A stretch of DNA of 64,000 nt, from NCBI RefSeq assembly GCF_900156125.1, contig NZ_FTLX01000006.1, positions 1 to 64,000 on the forward strand, in the 5' to 3' direction. The position numbers were made by a program, and so were the translations under genes. The stretch's first letter is position 1. Each line of letters starts with the position of its first letter. The notes beneath the pieces were generated by a model that was given only the letters and a program-made list of their open reading frames with translations, ran no database searches and was not told the DNA's origin. This document shows, piece by piece, positions 41,243 through 50,580 of the stretch. The DNA comes from Domibacillus enclensis. GTDB taxonomy: Bacteria; Bacillota; Bacilli; Bacillales; Domibacillaceae.

Positions 41243-41266
41243 CTGTATTTTCTGAAAAATTTATCT

Positions 41267-41339
41267 GGCTCAGTAGCTCAGTCGGTAGAGCAAAGGACTG
41301 AAAATCCTTGTGTCGGCGGTTCGATTCCGTCCTGAGCCA
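41267..41339 (+). tRNA. tRNA-Phe (GAA), CCA not encoded
   Basis: 73 bases. Acceptor GGCTCAG pairs with CTGAGCC, discriminator A at 41339; D arm AGCTCAGTCGGTAGAGC; anticodon GAA at 41300-41302 in ACTGAAAAT; T loop TTCGATTC. The bases after the discriminator are TCA instead of CCA, so the 3' end must be trimmed and CCA added by nucleotidyltransferase, unlike the adjacent tRNA-Asp. Confidence 0.95.
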
Positions 41340-41346
41340 TCATAAG

Positions 41347-41383
41347 AAGCATCGCGGTGATTTCGCTCCCGTGGTGCTTTTTG
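41347..41383 (+). terminator. tRNA terminator
   Basis: AAGCATCGCGG pairs with CCGTGGTGCTT (two G-U pairs), followed by TTTTTG. Confidence 0.8.
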
Positions 41384-41523
41384 TTATTTCTGTCGTTATT
41401 TTGCCCGATGCCACGATTCACATGTCGTGATAGAGTTAAGGAAAGCGAAAGAAGCGAAAATATGATAAACTATTATATTTGAAGCCATCTTTTACTCAGG
41501 AAACTAAAAGTGAGGTACTTATG

Positions 41524-42234
41524 ATGCAAAAGAAAATATTGGTTGTCGATGACGAAAGACCGATTGCAGATATTTTGCAGTTTAACTTAAAAAAAGAAGG
41601 TTACGACGTTCAGTGTGCGTATGACGGCGACCAGGCGGTTGAAATGGTCGAAGAAATGCAGCCGGACCTTGTTCTTCTTGATATTATGCTTCCGGGCCGT
41701 GACGGAATGGAAGTATGCCGCGAAGTGCGGAAAAAGTACGAAATGCCGATCATTATGCTGACGGCCAAGGATTCTGAAATTGATAAAGTGCTCGGGCTGG
41801 AGCTCGGTGCCGATGATTATGTGACCAAGCCGTTTTCAACGCGTGAGCTGATTGCGCGAGTGAAAGCAAACCTGCGCCGCCATCAGGCGGTACCTTCGCC
41901 AGAAGAAGAGGCAGCCGATACCAATGAAATTACGGTCGGCGCGCTGACGATTCACCCAGATGCGTATATTGTATCCAAGCGCGGCGAAACAATTGAGCTG
42001 ACACACCGTGAATTTGAGCTACTTCATTATTTAGCGAAGCATATCGGCCAGGTCATGACCCGTGAGCATTTGCTGCAAACAGTATGGGGATATGATTACT
42101 ATGGAGATGTCCGGACCGTGGATGTTACCGTTAGACGCCTTCGGGAAAAAATCGAGGACAACCCGAGCCATCCATCATGGATCGTGACACGAAGAGGTGT
42201 TGGCTACTACTTGCGCAACCCTGAACAGGAGTAA
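41524..42234 (+). CDS. walR: Response regulator WalR (YycF)
   Basis: Protein of 236 aa, OmpR family. Receiver domain: [10 protein letters not shown] near residue 10, phospho-acceptor Asp in [13 protein letters not shown] near 53, [14 protein letters not shown] near 97 with the conserved Thr and Lys. C-terminal winged helix with [24 protein letters not shown] spread over residues 185-208. It is the essential regulator of autolysins and wall turnover in Firmicutes. ATG codons at 41521 and 41524 both fit GTGAGG; the second aligns with B. subtilis WalR. Confidence 0.97.
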   Translation: MQKKILVVDDERPIADILQFNLKKEGYDVQCAYDGDQAVEMVEEMQPDLVLLDIMLPGRDGMEVCREVRKKYEMPIIMLTAKDSEIDKVLGLELGADDYVTKPFSTRELIARVKANLRRHQAVPSPEEEAADTNEITVGALTIHPDAYIVSKRGETIELTHREFELLHYLAKHIGQVMTREHLLQTVWGYDYYGDVRTVDVTVRRLREKIEDNPSHPSWIVTRRGVGYYLRNPEQE

Positions 42235-42239
42235 TCTGA

Positions 42240-44066
42240 ATGAAACGAGTCGGTTTTTTTCGTTCGATTCAAATGAAGTTTGTGCTGATTTATGTGCTGC
42301 TTATTTTATTTGCCATGCAGATTATCAGTGTCTACTTCGTTAATTCTCTTGAAGAAAAGTTCACCTCCAATTTTCAAACGTCCCTGGAGCAGCGAGTAGA
42401 GCTGCTTGAGTATAATTTAGGGGAAGAAATGCTGAAGGAGCGCGATCTGCAGTCGAATACGCTGGAGCAGGATATACGGCGGGTGTTAGAGGACTTTGCT
42501 TCGGCCAGTGATGTAAATGAAGTGCGTGTCATTAACATGGAAAACAAAATTATTGGCACGTCGGACTCCAATAACCGCGGTCTCGTCGGCCAGCGTTTGC
42601 CGGATCTTTCCGTTAAGCGGGCGCTGTCAGCCGGCCAGACAGAGGATGAAATGCTAGTGGACGAAAGCACCGGTCAGCGTGTCTGGGTGCTGACCTCCCC
42701 GATCCTGTCCAACAGTGAAGTGATTGGTGCGATTTATCTCGTCGGGAATATTGAAACGGTTTTTACCCAGCTGGATGATATTAATGAAATTCTGTTTTCC
42801 GCAGCTGTCCTGGCACTGGCCATTACCGCTATTCTCGGCGTCACACTGGCCAGAACGATCACCCGTCCGATTACAGATATGAGACGGCAGGCGGTTGCGC
42901 TCGGAAAAGGAAACTTTTCACGGAAAGTAAAAGTGTACGGCCAGGATGAAATTGGCGAGCTGGCTGTGACGTTCAACAACCTGACGAAGCGGCTTCAAGA
43001 AGCGCAGGCGACAACAGAAGGCGAACGCCGCAAGCTTTCCTCCGTCCTTTCTTATATGACAGACGGCGTTATTGCTACGGACCGGCGCGGCCGCGTCATC
43101 CTGATTAATGAGCCGGCGTCGAAAATGCTGAGTGTTTCACGTGAAACAGTTATTTCACAGCCGATTGTTTCACTGCTTAATTTAGAAGAAGACTATTCGT
43201 TTGATGATCTGTTAAATGAGCAGGATTCAGTGATTCTGGATTACAGCACGCATGACAGACCGTACGTGCTGCGTGCCAATTTTTCTGTTATTCAAAAAGA
43301 AACCGGCTTTGTAAACGGCTTGATTACGGTCTTGCATGACATTACAGAGCAGGAAAAAATCGAAATGGAGCGCAGAGAGTTTGTCACGAATGTGTCGCAC
43401 GAGTTGCGCACGCCGCTGACGACGATGCGCAGTTATTTAGAAGCGCTCGCGGACGGGGCCTGGCAGGACCCGGACATCGCACCGAATTTTCTCGATGTAA
43501 CCCAAACAGAAACCGAGCGGATGATCCGGCTCGTGAATGACCTGCTGCAGCTGTCCAAGTTCGACAGCCAGGAATATAACTTAACGAAAAAGGATACGGA
43601 TTTTATTGAATTTTTCAACAAGATTATTGACCGCTTTGAAATGACCAAATCCAGGGATATTACGTTCCGGCGCAAGCTCCCGCGTTACCCGATCTACGTG
43701 ACAATTGATCAGGATAAGCTGACGCAGGTCATTGATAACATTATCTCGAATGCATTAAAGTACTCACCGGACGGCGGGCTCGTTTCCTTTAAAGTCGAGG
43801 AGCACGGGAACACCATTCAAGTAAGCATAAGCGACCAGGGCATGGGGATTCCGAAGAAAAGCCTGGACCGTATTTTTGAACGGTTTTACCGGGTGGACCG
43901 CGCGCGTTCAAGAAAAATGGGCGGAACCGGTCTTGGATTGGCCATTGCAAAAGAACTCATCACCGCGCACGGCGGCCACATCTGGGCAACGAGTGTGGAA
44001 GGAAAGGGAACGACGATTTTCTTTACACTGCCGGCGGATCTTTCCGAAGAGGATGATTGGGAATGA
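42240..44066 (+). CDS. walK: Sensor histidine kinase WalK (YycG)
   Basis: Protein of 608 aa. TM1 (about 12-32), extracellular Cache/PAS-like domain, TM2 (about 183-203), HAMP, cytoplasmic PAS (about 265-370), HisKA with phospho-acceptor His in VSHELRTPLTTMRSYLEAL near residue 386, and HATPase with NIISNALKYSP, DQGMGIP and GTGLGLAIAKEL. It phosphorylates WalR. It starts 5 bp after walR and overlaps walH by 4 bp. A perfect parS lies inside its PAS region. Confidence 0.97.
   Translation: MKRVGFFRSIQMKFVLIYVLLILFAMQIISVYFVNSLEEKFTSNFQTSLEQRVELLEYNLGEEMLKERDLQSNTLEQDIRRVLEDFASASDVNEVRVINMENKIIGTSDSNNRGLVGQRLPDLSVKRALSAGQTEDEMLVDESTGQRVWVLTSPILSNSEVIGAIYLVGNIETVFTQLDDINEILFSAAVLALAITAILGVTLARTITRPITDMRRQAVALGKGNFSRKVKVYGQDEIGELAVTFNNLTKRLQEAQATTEGERRKLSSVLSYMTDGVIATDRRGRVILINEPASKMLSVSRETVISQPIVSLLNLEEDYSFDDLLNEQDSVILDYSTHDRPYVLRANFSVIQKETGFVNGLITVLHDITEQEKIEMERREFVTNVSHELRTPLTTMRSYLEALADGAWQDPDIAPNFLDVTQTETERMIRLVNDLLQLSKFDSQEYNLTKKDTDFIEFFNKIIDRFEMTKSRDITFRRKLPRYPIYVTIDQDKLTQVIDNIISNALKYSPDGGLVSFKVEEHGNTIQVSISDQGMGIPKKSLDRIFERFYRVDRARSRKMGGTGLGLAIAKELITAHGGHIWATSVEGKGTTIFFTLPADLSEEDDWE
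43133..43148. other. parS centromere site in walK
   Basis: TGTTTCACGTGAAACA, identical to the site in parB and about 23.6 kb from it on the same arm. Confidence 0.95.
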
Positions 44067-45382
44067 ACTATGAAAAAATCAAATCCGGGGCGCTGGCGCT
44101 TCTTGTCATTATCAGTCTGACGTTTACATGGGGTATCTGGAACTACCAGCCCAGCTATGAAACGATCACCGACAGTGCGGAAGACACCGTTGCTGAAGTG
44201 CAAGGAGGCAGGCAGCTGGAGATCTCGGACCTGCTGAAGCCGTCCAAAATCATCTCGCATCAAGGCGACAGCCATTACGGGACAGTCTCCGAAAATGAGC
44301 TTAGCTGGGTGATGGACGAAATGGGGAGCTGGACTTTTTTTGAGCCGGAGAACGTATCCAACTCATTGAGTGAAGCAGGTTTTGACAAGCTGCTGTCTGG
44401 CGATTCACATGTAGAGCTTTTTTTCTCTTCTTCTGTTCCGTTTAATACGATAAAAACGATGCTGCGGTTTCGGGAGGATCTCGTGCCGAATGCCGTGTTT
44501 AACCGCATCGTGATCACCGAAGCAGAAGAAGCCAATAAAGCATTCGTTTATTTTGTTTCGGTGGAGGAGCGGCTTGTTTTTAAAAGCGAGATTGAGGCAC
44601 GGTCGCTGGCCGCGTTTAAAAGCCGCTACATGGAAGCATCAGAAGAGCTGGAGCCGTATATCGCGTATCAGGTGCCGAACGGAGCACTTTTATACGTGCG
44701 CGAAAATCCGCCGGTGCTGACCGTTCGAAATTCGTTAACGGATCAGATTGATGCGGACACCTTCCGGCAGGCGTTATTTAGTGATCCGAGCTATGTCAGA
44801 AAAGGCTCCAATTCCGGCAGTGCTGAATACACAGATGGGTCAAGCTTGATGCGTATTAACAGCAATACCGGTATTGTGGAGTACGTCAACCTGGCTGAAA
44901 TCACGCAGTCCATGCCGCTCGATCAGCTGATTGATAAAAGCATTACCTATGTGAATAACCATAAAGGATGGGTCAATGATTACCGTCTGTTCCAGGCAGA
45001 GCCGGGATCAGCTGAAATCAGCTACCGCTTGTTTATGGGGGACTATCCTGTGTTTAATTCTTCTGGAATGGATGTGCTGTCGCAAATCTGGGGGAAAGAA
45101 CGCATCTATGAATACAACCGTTCCTCGTACATATTAGAGCTGCTGCCTGATTCGCAGGCGACGGTTGCGCTGCCTGGAGGAAAGAACGCACTGGATGCCG
45201 TACTGAACCAGGAAGACATTGATCCGGTTTTTCTGACCGATATGCGGATTGGCTATGAGATGACCGTCGAGCAGGAGTCATCGAAGATTTTCTCGTTAAA
45301 GCCCTTTTGGTTTTATGAGTACAACGGAAATTGGGTGAAGCTGGAATCGGACGAAGGAGGACAGGCAGATGGACTGGAGTAA
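44063..45382 (+). CDS. walH: WalK regulator WalH (YycH)
   Basis: Protein of 439 aa. One N-terminal membrane helix (about 8-26: ALALLVIISLTFTWGIW) and a large extracytoplasmic domain of the YycH fold. WalH and WalI sit in the membrane with WalK and tune its activity; in B. subtilis they lower it. The start was set at the ATG in the ATGA overlap with walK. The walH and walI frames overlap by 14 bp. Confidence 0.93.
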   Translation: MNYEKIKSGALALLVIISLTFTWGIWNYQPSYETITDSAEDTVAEVQGGRQLEISDLLKPSKIISHQGDSHYGTVSENELSWVMDEMGSWTFFEPENVSNSLSEAGFDKLLSGDSHVELFFSSSVPFNTIKTMLRFREDLVPNAVFNRIVITEAEEANKAFVYFVSVEERLVFKSEIEARSLAAFKSRYMEASEELEPYIAYQVPNGALLYVRENPPVLTVRNSLTDQIDADTFRQALFSDPSYVRKGSNSGSAEYTDGSSLMRINSNTGIVEYVNLAEITQSMPLDQLIDKSITYVNNHKGWVNDYRLFQAEPGSAEISYRLFMGDYPVFNSSGMDVLSQIWGKERIYEYNRSSYILELLPDSQATVALPGGKNALDAVLNQEDIDPVFLTDMRIGYEMTVEQESSKIFSLKPFWFYEYNGNWVKLESDEGGQADGLE

Positions 45383-46172
45383 AACAAAAACCATTTTTAT
45401 CGCCGTGTTCCTCGTTCTAGATATTTTTCTGGCGGTCATGTTTTTTAATAAGTACAGTACGTCCCAATTCACCATCATTAAACAAACAACGATTGAAGAA
45501 AAACTGCAGAACGACGGTGTCACGTATGAAAAGCTCCCGACTGATACTGGAGAGCGTGCGCTTATCACAGCAAAGCCGAAGAAATTCACCGAAAACGATT
45601 TATTGTTTTTGACGAAGCAGACGCTGACGATTCAAAACGAGGATCGGACGGAAATCGAAAGTGTGCTCGAAAAGCCATACAGCACAGACGGGGCAACGCG
45701 GGATAAATTAAACTCATTCGTGAAAAACAATGTATATCAGGGCGGTGAGTATTCCTACTGGGAACGGAATCGTGAAGCCCAGACTGTCACCTATTTTCAA
45801 AAAATCGATAACAAAAAGCTTTTTGAAAATGCGTATGGAAAGCTGGTTCTTACATTGGATGAAAACGAAAATATTGTGGGCTACACACAGACGATGCTGG
45901 ACAGTGTGGAAGAAAACGAAAACGAAGAGGCCATTTTGCCAGCGGTAGCCGCGATTGACGCGCTTTATAAAAACGGGTACATTCAGCCGGAAAGCGAGAT
46001 CAGCGATGTGGAGCTCGGGTACTACACCCTTGCTCAGCTGAATGAATCTCAAGTGCTGCAAGTGCTGACACCTACATGGTACGTTGAGCTGGAAAAAGGC
46101 GATACGACAGAAGAAGTGTTTGTGAATGCATTTGACGGATCGATTTATCAAACAGAGTCAAGTGAGTCATAA
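45369..46172 (+). CDS. walI: WalK regulator WalI (YycI)
   Basis: Protein of 267 aa: MDWSKTKTIFIAVFLVLDIFLAVMFF is the N-terminal anchor (spread over residues 1-26), followed by an extracytoplasmic YycI domain. It acts with WalH on WalK. The start lies inside the end of walH after GGAGGACAG, so translation is coupled. Confidence 0.93.
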   Translation: MDWSKTKTIFIAVFLVLDIFLAVMFFNKYSTSQFTIIKQTTIEEKLQNDGVTYEKLPTDTGERALITAKPKKFTENDLLFLTKQTLTIQNEDRTEIESVLEKPYSTDGATRDKLNSFVKNNVYQGGEYSYWERNREAQTVTYFQKIDNKKLFENAYGKLVLTLDENENIVGYTQTMLDSVEENENEEAILPAVAAIDALYKNGYIQPESEISDVELGYYTLAQLNESQVLQVLTPTWYVELEKGDTTEEVFVNAFDGSIYQTESSES

Positions 46173-46197
46173 CGGAATGAAACTGGAGTGAAACAGC

Positions 46198-46992
46198 ATG
46201 ACAATGCAATTTAGCGTACTGGCAAGCGGCAGTACAGGAAATGCGGTTTTTGTGGAATCAGACGGCCAGTCGTTTCTTGTGGACGCCGGCCTTTCCGGGA
46301 AAAAGATGGACGAGCTGTTTTCGTCGATTGGCCGAAGCCTCGCCGACTTGTCGGGCATTTTTGTAACACATGAGCATAGCGACCATATTAAAGGGCTCGG
46401 TGTGCTGGCGAGAAAATACAAGCTGCCGGTTTATGCCAATGAAAAAACGTGGCGTGCGATGGACCGCCTGACCGGTGTGATTGACGACAGCCAGAAATTT
46501 GTCTTTGAAACCGAAACGGTGAAGTCGTTCGGGGCTGTGGATATCCAGTCGTTCGGCGTGTCGCACGATGCAGCAGAGCCGATGTTTTACATTTTTCACA
46601 ACGGAAACAAAAAGCTCGTGCTGATCACGGATACCGGCTATGTGAGTGACCGGATGAAAGGCTTTATTTCCAACGCAGATGCCTACGTATTTGAAAGCAA
46701 TCACGACGTGGGCATGCTGCGGATGGGACGCTATCCGTGGAGCATTAAGCAGCGGATTTTAAGCGATGTGGGCCACGTGTCCAATGAAGATGCGGCGCTC
46801 GCGATGAATGACGTGATCGGACCGAATACAAAACGGATTTATCTGGCGCATTTAAGCTCAGATAATAATATGAAGGAACTGGCGAAAATGAGCGTAACCC
46901 AGACGCTTCAATTAAAGGACGCCGGAGTCGGCCACCAGTTTCATTTATACGACACCGATCCAAAGGTGCCGACGCCGCTTGCAGTGATTTAA
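46198..46992 (+). CDS. walJ: Metallo-beta-lactamase fold hydrolase WalJ (YycJ)
   Basis: Protein of 264 aa. Metal ligands: [11 protein letters not shown] near residue 60 (HxHxDH), LVLITDTGY near 140 and LAHLSSDNN near 220. It is a cytoplasmic nuclease-like protein of the walRK operon; the B. subtilis and streptococcal orthologues have been linked to DNA mismatch handling and coordination of replication with division. The ATG at 46198 follows GGAG; a second ATG two codons on is possible. Confidence 0.95.
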   Translation: MTMQFSVLASGSTGNAVFVESDGQSFLVDAGLSGKKMDELFSSIGRSLADLSGIFVTHEHSDHIKGLGVLARKYKLPVYANEKTWRAMDRLTGVIDDSQKFVFETETVKSFGAVDIQSFGVSHDAAEPMFYIFHNGNKKLVLITDTGYVSDRMKGFISNADAYVFESNHDVGMLRMGRYPWSIKQRILSDVGHVSNEDAALAMNDVIGPNTKRIYLAHLSSDNNMKELAKMSVTQTLQLKDAGVGHQFHLYDTDPKVPTPLAVI

Positions 46993-46996
46993 CACA

Positions 46997-47023
46997 GGCT
47001 GTCTCTTTTGAGGCAGTTTTTTT
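46997..47023 (+). terminator. walJ terminator
   Basis: CTGTCTC/GAGGCAG stem (one G-U) around TTTT, followed by seven T. It ends the walRKHIJ transcript. Confidence 0.8.
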
Positions 47024-47143
47024 ATGCAGAAACCGACTCTCGGCGGCGTATCGGTTGCTTCTTTTTTCGCCAAAAGCGTATACTTTTTTTAGGATAGAAC
47101 CTGAAAACGGTGAAACAATAAGTTGGCAGAAAGGATGAGAGGA

Positions 47144-48343
47144 TTGGGCTACTATGATGAAGGGCGTACAGCGCGAAACAAACGCGGCGGCGGGAAGGGC
47201 GGTTATTTCTTATCAGGCCTTGCCGGTGTTGTTGTCGGAGCGGGTCTTGTCGTGGCAACGGTTCCGTCGGTCGTGGATTATCAAAACAATGGAGACGTCT
47301 CTGTTTCCGAAAATGAATCGGCTGGCACATCGGAGCAAGTATCCCTTGATGTGACCACCGATGTGACACAGGCTGTGGAAAAAGCACAGGATGCGGTCGT
47401 CGGCATTACAAACATCCAGGCGACGATGAATTTCTTCGGTTCTGAATCCACAACGCAGGAAGCCGGTACAGGCAGCGGTGTGATTTATAAAAAAGAAGGT
47501 GACACGGCGTTTATCGTCACGAACTACCACGTGATTGAAGGCGCGCAGCAGCTTGAAGTGACGCTCGCAGACGGAACAAAGGAGCCGGCTGAGCTGTTGG
47601 GCGGCGACGTGTGGACCGATTTAGCCGTCCTGACGATCAGCGGAGCCAATGTAAACAAAGTAGCGGAGTTTGGTGATTCCGAAGCGCTTAAAATCGGCGA
47701 GCCTGTTATTGCGATCGGGAACCCGCTTGGGCTTGAGTTTTCCGGTTCTGTTACGCAGGGTGTCGTGTCCGGGCTTGAACGTGCCATTCCGGTTGATTTA
47801 AACGGAGATATGGTGAATGACTGGCAGGCGGAAGTGCTGCAGACAGACGCCGCGATTAATCCCGGAAACAGCGGCGGCGCCCTTGTGAACATCGCGGGAC
47901 AGGTGATCGGCATCAACTCGATGAAAATTGCCGAAAGCGCGGTGGAGGGCATCGGGCTGTCGATTCCGATCAATACTGCGCAGCCGATTATTGAAGACCT
48001 CGAAGCGTTTGGTGAAGTCAAGCGTCCGGCGATGGGTGTGACGCTTCAAAACGTCAATGAGCTGCCTTCTTACCATCAGCAGGAAACGCTGAAGCTGCCC
48101 GAAGATATTAAAGAAGGCGTGATCGTTGAGCAGGTGCTGACAAATTCCCCGGCCGCAAAAGCAGGGCTGCAGGAGTATGATGTTATCACTGCGCTTGACG
48201 GAGAGCCTGTGCAGGACGTTATTGCACTGCGGAAATATATGTATAACAATAAACAAGAAGGCGACACCGTAAAAGTGACGTATTACCGCGACGGCAAACA
48301 GCAGGAAACGGATATGACGCTGGTGGCGGAGAGTGATTTATAA
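47144..48343 (+). CDS. htrA: Membrane-anchored serine protease HtrA (YyxA/HtrC type)
   Basis: Protein of 399 aa. A basic cytoplasmic N-terminus, one TM helix (YFLSGLAGVVVGAGLVVATV near residues 18-38), trypsin-like domain with His in NYHVIEG near 127, Asp in WTDLAVL near 157 and Ser in GNSGGALVN near 242, then a PDZ domain (about 290-390). It degrades or refolds misfolded exported proteins. The TTG at 47144 gives the usual MGYYDE N-terminus; an upstream in-frame TTG at 47123 would add 7 residues and lacks a clear ribosome-binding site. Confidence 0.93.
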   Translation: MGYYDEGRTARNKRGGGKGGYFLSGLAGVVVGAGLVVATVPSVVDYQNNGDVSVSENESAGTSEQVSLDVTTDVTQAVEKAQDAVVGITNIQATMNFFGSESTTQEAGTGSGVIYKKEGDTAFIVTNYHVIEGAQQLEVTLADGTKEPAELLGGDVWTDLAVLTISGANVNKVAEFGDSEALKIGEPVIAIGNPLGLEFSGSVTQGVVSGLERAIPVDLNGDMVNDWQAEVLQTDAAINPGNSGGALVNIAGQVIGINSMKIAESAVEGIGLSIPINTAQPIIEDLEAFGEVKRPAMGVTLQNVNELPSYHQQETLKLPEDIKEGVIVEQVLTNSPAAKAGLQEYDVITALDGEPVQDVIALRKYMYNNKQEGDTVKVTYYRDGKQQETDMTLVAESDL

Positions 48344-48501
48344 TGGAGAAAAAACAAATGGCCTGCTGTCTCGAGCACGTGGAGCTTGCGCTTGATATTG
48401 CCGTAGATGAATACGAAACAGCACCGGTGATGGAAAAAACAACAGAGACTCTCTCATGCGAATTTTGTCAAAATCAAGCCGCATATGTGGTAGGAAACTA
48501 A
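48343..48501 (+). CDS. CxxH/CxxC small protein
   Basis: Protein of 52 aa. It overlaps the htrA stop by one base (TAATG). Two metal-ligand-like pairs are visible: CCLEH near residue 8 (CxxH) and CEFC near residue 39 (CxxC), the pattern of a small Bacillus family of unknown function found after htrA. The function is unknown; zinc binding is an inference. A bidirectional terminator follows. Confidence 0.85.
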   Translation: MEKKQMACCLEHVELALDIAVDEYETAPVMEKTTETLSCEFCQNQAAYVVGN

Positions 48502-48516
48502 TATTCGCCCACAAAA

Positions 48517-48546
48517 TGTGGATGAATTCTGTGGGTATGTGGATAA
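48517..48546. promoter_or_regulatory. DnaA-box pair downstream of htrA
   Basis: TGTGGATGA (48517-48525, one mismatch) and TGTGGATAA (48538-48546, perfect) are in the same orientation, in the gap before the convergent terminator. Confidence 0.45.
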
Positions 48547-48552
48547 AGTCAG

Positions 48553-48594
48553 AAAATTCCCGTTATCAACCTGTTGATAACGGGAATTTTTTCT
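48553..48594. terminator. Bidirectional terminator between htrA operon and phosphodiesterase
   Basis: AAAATTCCCGTTATCA/TGATAACGGGAATTTT perfect stem around ACCTGT, with T runs on both strands. It serves both converging transcripts. Confidence 0.93.
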
Positions 48595-50328
48595 TTATTT
48601 TACAATCACTTCAATCGGTTCTGACACGAGTGTCCATTCCTGGCCGAGCATCGAAAAGGTATGCTGCGCGAAAACATATGACGTCCCCGACTTCTCTGCT
48701 TGAATGGTATTCCCATTAACGCTCACGCTATCACCTGCAGCAAAAAGAGTGGTATCAATATGTTCTTTCTTTTCCGTCCGGTAGCTTAAAAATGCATTTG
48801 CCTGGACAGTTGATTGCTGCCCGACCTTCAGGTTCCGCTTTTTAACGGGCGTCTCAATGCGGATAGGCGCCTCTGTCAGCCATTGCGTATAATCCGTAAT
48901 CGGGCCAATTACACCGTTTTGCAGCTGCTCGCCAAAATCGGCTTGATTCCGGAACGTCCAGTGGAAGCTGATCATACCCCGCTGGCGGAGATAAGAAGTA
49001 AATTCCGGTGATAAGCTGCTGTAGCTCGCATTAAGCGACGCATTCAAGCGGGTGGCTTCATTCAGTTTTGTGCGTGCGTCTGTCAGTCTGGCCGCTTCTG
49101 TTTGCGGGACTGCGGCAGAGTACAAATAGCCCGATGGCAAGTGTGGAGCTGCTTCAACCGATTTTTTAACGCTGTTTAAATGAAAGCTTTGCAGCACAAC
49201 CTGGTCAGCCATGCCTTCTTCTTCAATAATTTGAATCGTTTCTTCGGCCAGGCCGTCCGCTTTAAGTTCTACAAGCAAAATCACTTCTTTTCCTTTAAAC
49301 GCCTGTAAAAATTCCCGGAACGTCGGCACCTTTTCTCCGGCAAATTCCTCTCCAAAATAAGAGCCTGCATCCAGCTTCTGAATATCCTCCAGCGTCAGAT
49401 CCTTCACATTGCCGGTGCCGTCTGTTGTCCGGTCGACCGTGTAGTCATGCATAATGATGATTTCGCCATCCTTTGTTTTCTGGACATCCGTTTCGATTAA
49501 ATCAGCACCAAGCTCGTAAGACAGATGATAGCCGGCCATCGTATTTTCCGGTGCCAGCGAAGGGGTTCCGCGGTGGGCAGCCACAATCGGGCGCTGAACG
49601 AGTGTGTTGTCGGGATACCGGCTGAAGGCGGCTGTAACCGTTTCTGTGTTTTGTGCAATCAAGCCGTCTGCTCCCGTATGAATCGCTTTGTGCGCATCCA
49701 GCTCTGTTTCACCCGCCAGATCACTCCAGACAGCCACAGCGCGTGTATGAAAAAGATGCACCGTCTCAGCCGTCAGCAGCTTTTGCGGCAGCACAGCTGT
49801 TTTAGCTCCTGAAGCATGAACAGACTGAATCAACTGGTTGATATCATGCTTATTTAACGAATGACCGTCATAGGAGAGAGCCCCGCGTGCGGATGGAACG
49901 CGTTCTTTTACCTTTTTTAACAGATCCGGCTGAGTGGAAACAATATGTACATCTTCAATAGACAGCTCCTGCAGAAGCGTCGCGGTTTTTTGTGCCGTTT
50001 CTTCATTTTCAAGCTTAATAAGCGGAATCGTCTTTCCTGTCATTTCAGTTAAATAGGTGCGCAGCGGAATACCTTCAACTAGAAGTTCATTGTCGGGCGC
50101 CAAAAGCATAGAAGAAACGCCAGACTGCTGCTCAAGCGAAGGTGTTTCCGAAATTACAGTAGGCGCATTCAAGATGACCGTTTCCGGCTGATCACCTAAA
50201 AACGCTTCAGACTCGGCCAGCGATTGGGATAAAACCGGTTCAGCAGCCAGAACGTTGTGAGGCGTTTCACCGCCATACATTAAAAACCCAGCGGCTAAAA
50301 ACAAAGGCACGGTTGTTTTCTTATTCAT
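48595..50328 (-). CDS. Exported glycerophosphodiester phosphodiesterase, two-part
   Basis: Protein of 577 aa with a signal peptide (VPLFLAAGFLMYGG, cleavage near residue 28). The segment at about 70-245 resembles half of a GDPD barrel but lacks the HRG motif. The active domain follows: AAHRGTPSLAPENTMAGY near 250, GADLIETDVQKTKDGEIIIMHD near 275 (as two adjacent parts) and TVDRTTDGTG, with the acid/base and metal residues. The C-terminal 90 residues look like a beta-sandwich. It cleaves glycerophosphodiesters or teichoic-acid-like polymers outside the cell. Convergent with the htrA operon and transcribed alone. Confidence 0.9.
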   Translation of the reverse strand: MNKKTTVPLFLAAGFLMYGGETPHNVLAAEPVLSQSLAESEAFLGDQPETVILNAPTVISETPSLEQQSGVSSMLLAPDNELLVEGIPLRTYLTEMTGKTIPLIKLENEETAQKTATLLQELSIEDVHIVSTQPDLLKKVKERVPSARGALSYDGHSLNKHDINQLIQSVHASGAKTAVLPQKLLTAETVHLFHTRAVAVWSDLAGETELDAHKAIHTGADGLIAQNTETVTAAFSRYPDNTLVQRPIVAAHRGTPSLAPENTMAGYHLSYELGADLIETDVQKTKDGEIIIMHDYTVDRTTDGTGNVKDLTLEDIQKLDAGSYFGEEFAGEKVPTFREFLQAFKGKEVILLVELKADGLAEETIQIIEEEGMADQVVLQSFHLNSVKKSVEAAPHLPSGYLYSAAVPQTEAARLTDARTKLNEATRLNASLNASYSSLSPEFTSYLRQRGMISFHWTFRNQADFGEQLQNGVIGPITDYTQWLTEAPIRIETPVKKRNLKVGQQSTVQANAFLSYRTEKKEHIDTTLFAAGDSVSVNGNTIQAEKSGTSYVFAQHTFSMLGQEWTLVSEPIEVIVK

Positions 50329-50471
50329 TAAAATTCCTCCTAAAATAGACTTCGTGATCTATTGTGGCAGGGAAATATTAACGAAATATAAAGAAAACGA
50401 TAAGTTAGCAAAATAAACCGAAAATTCATTCTTTTTACCTCTAAATGAAAAAAGAAACAATCAAAAGTAGG

Positions 50472-50544
50472 ATATTCACATGTGGATACTATGGTAAAAT
50501 GTAAACAAAGTGGTTGTTGATATGTGGATAACTTTTGTGGACAA
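50472..50544. other. DnaA-box cluster upstream of rlmH
   Basis: Box-like sequences: ATATTCACA (50472-50480), TGTGGATAC (50481-50489), TGTGGATAA (50523-50531, perfect) and TGTGGACAA (50536-50544). B. subtilis has an origin-proximal DnaA-box cluster at yydA, the rlmH orthologue. The cluster overlaps the likely rlmH promoter region. Confidence 0.75.
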
Positions 50545-50580
50545 CCTGTTCGTAAAATGTTTGTAAAGTGGGGTCGAATT

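Noticed and set aside
46288-46302. TTTCCGGGAAA-like sequence in walJ as a possible Noc-binding site
   Set aside because: It is not the ATTTCCCGGGAAAT palindrome, and the mismatch is in the centre.
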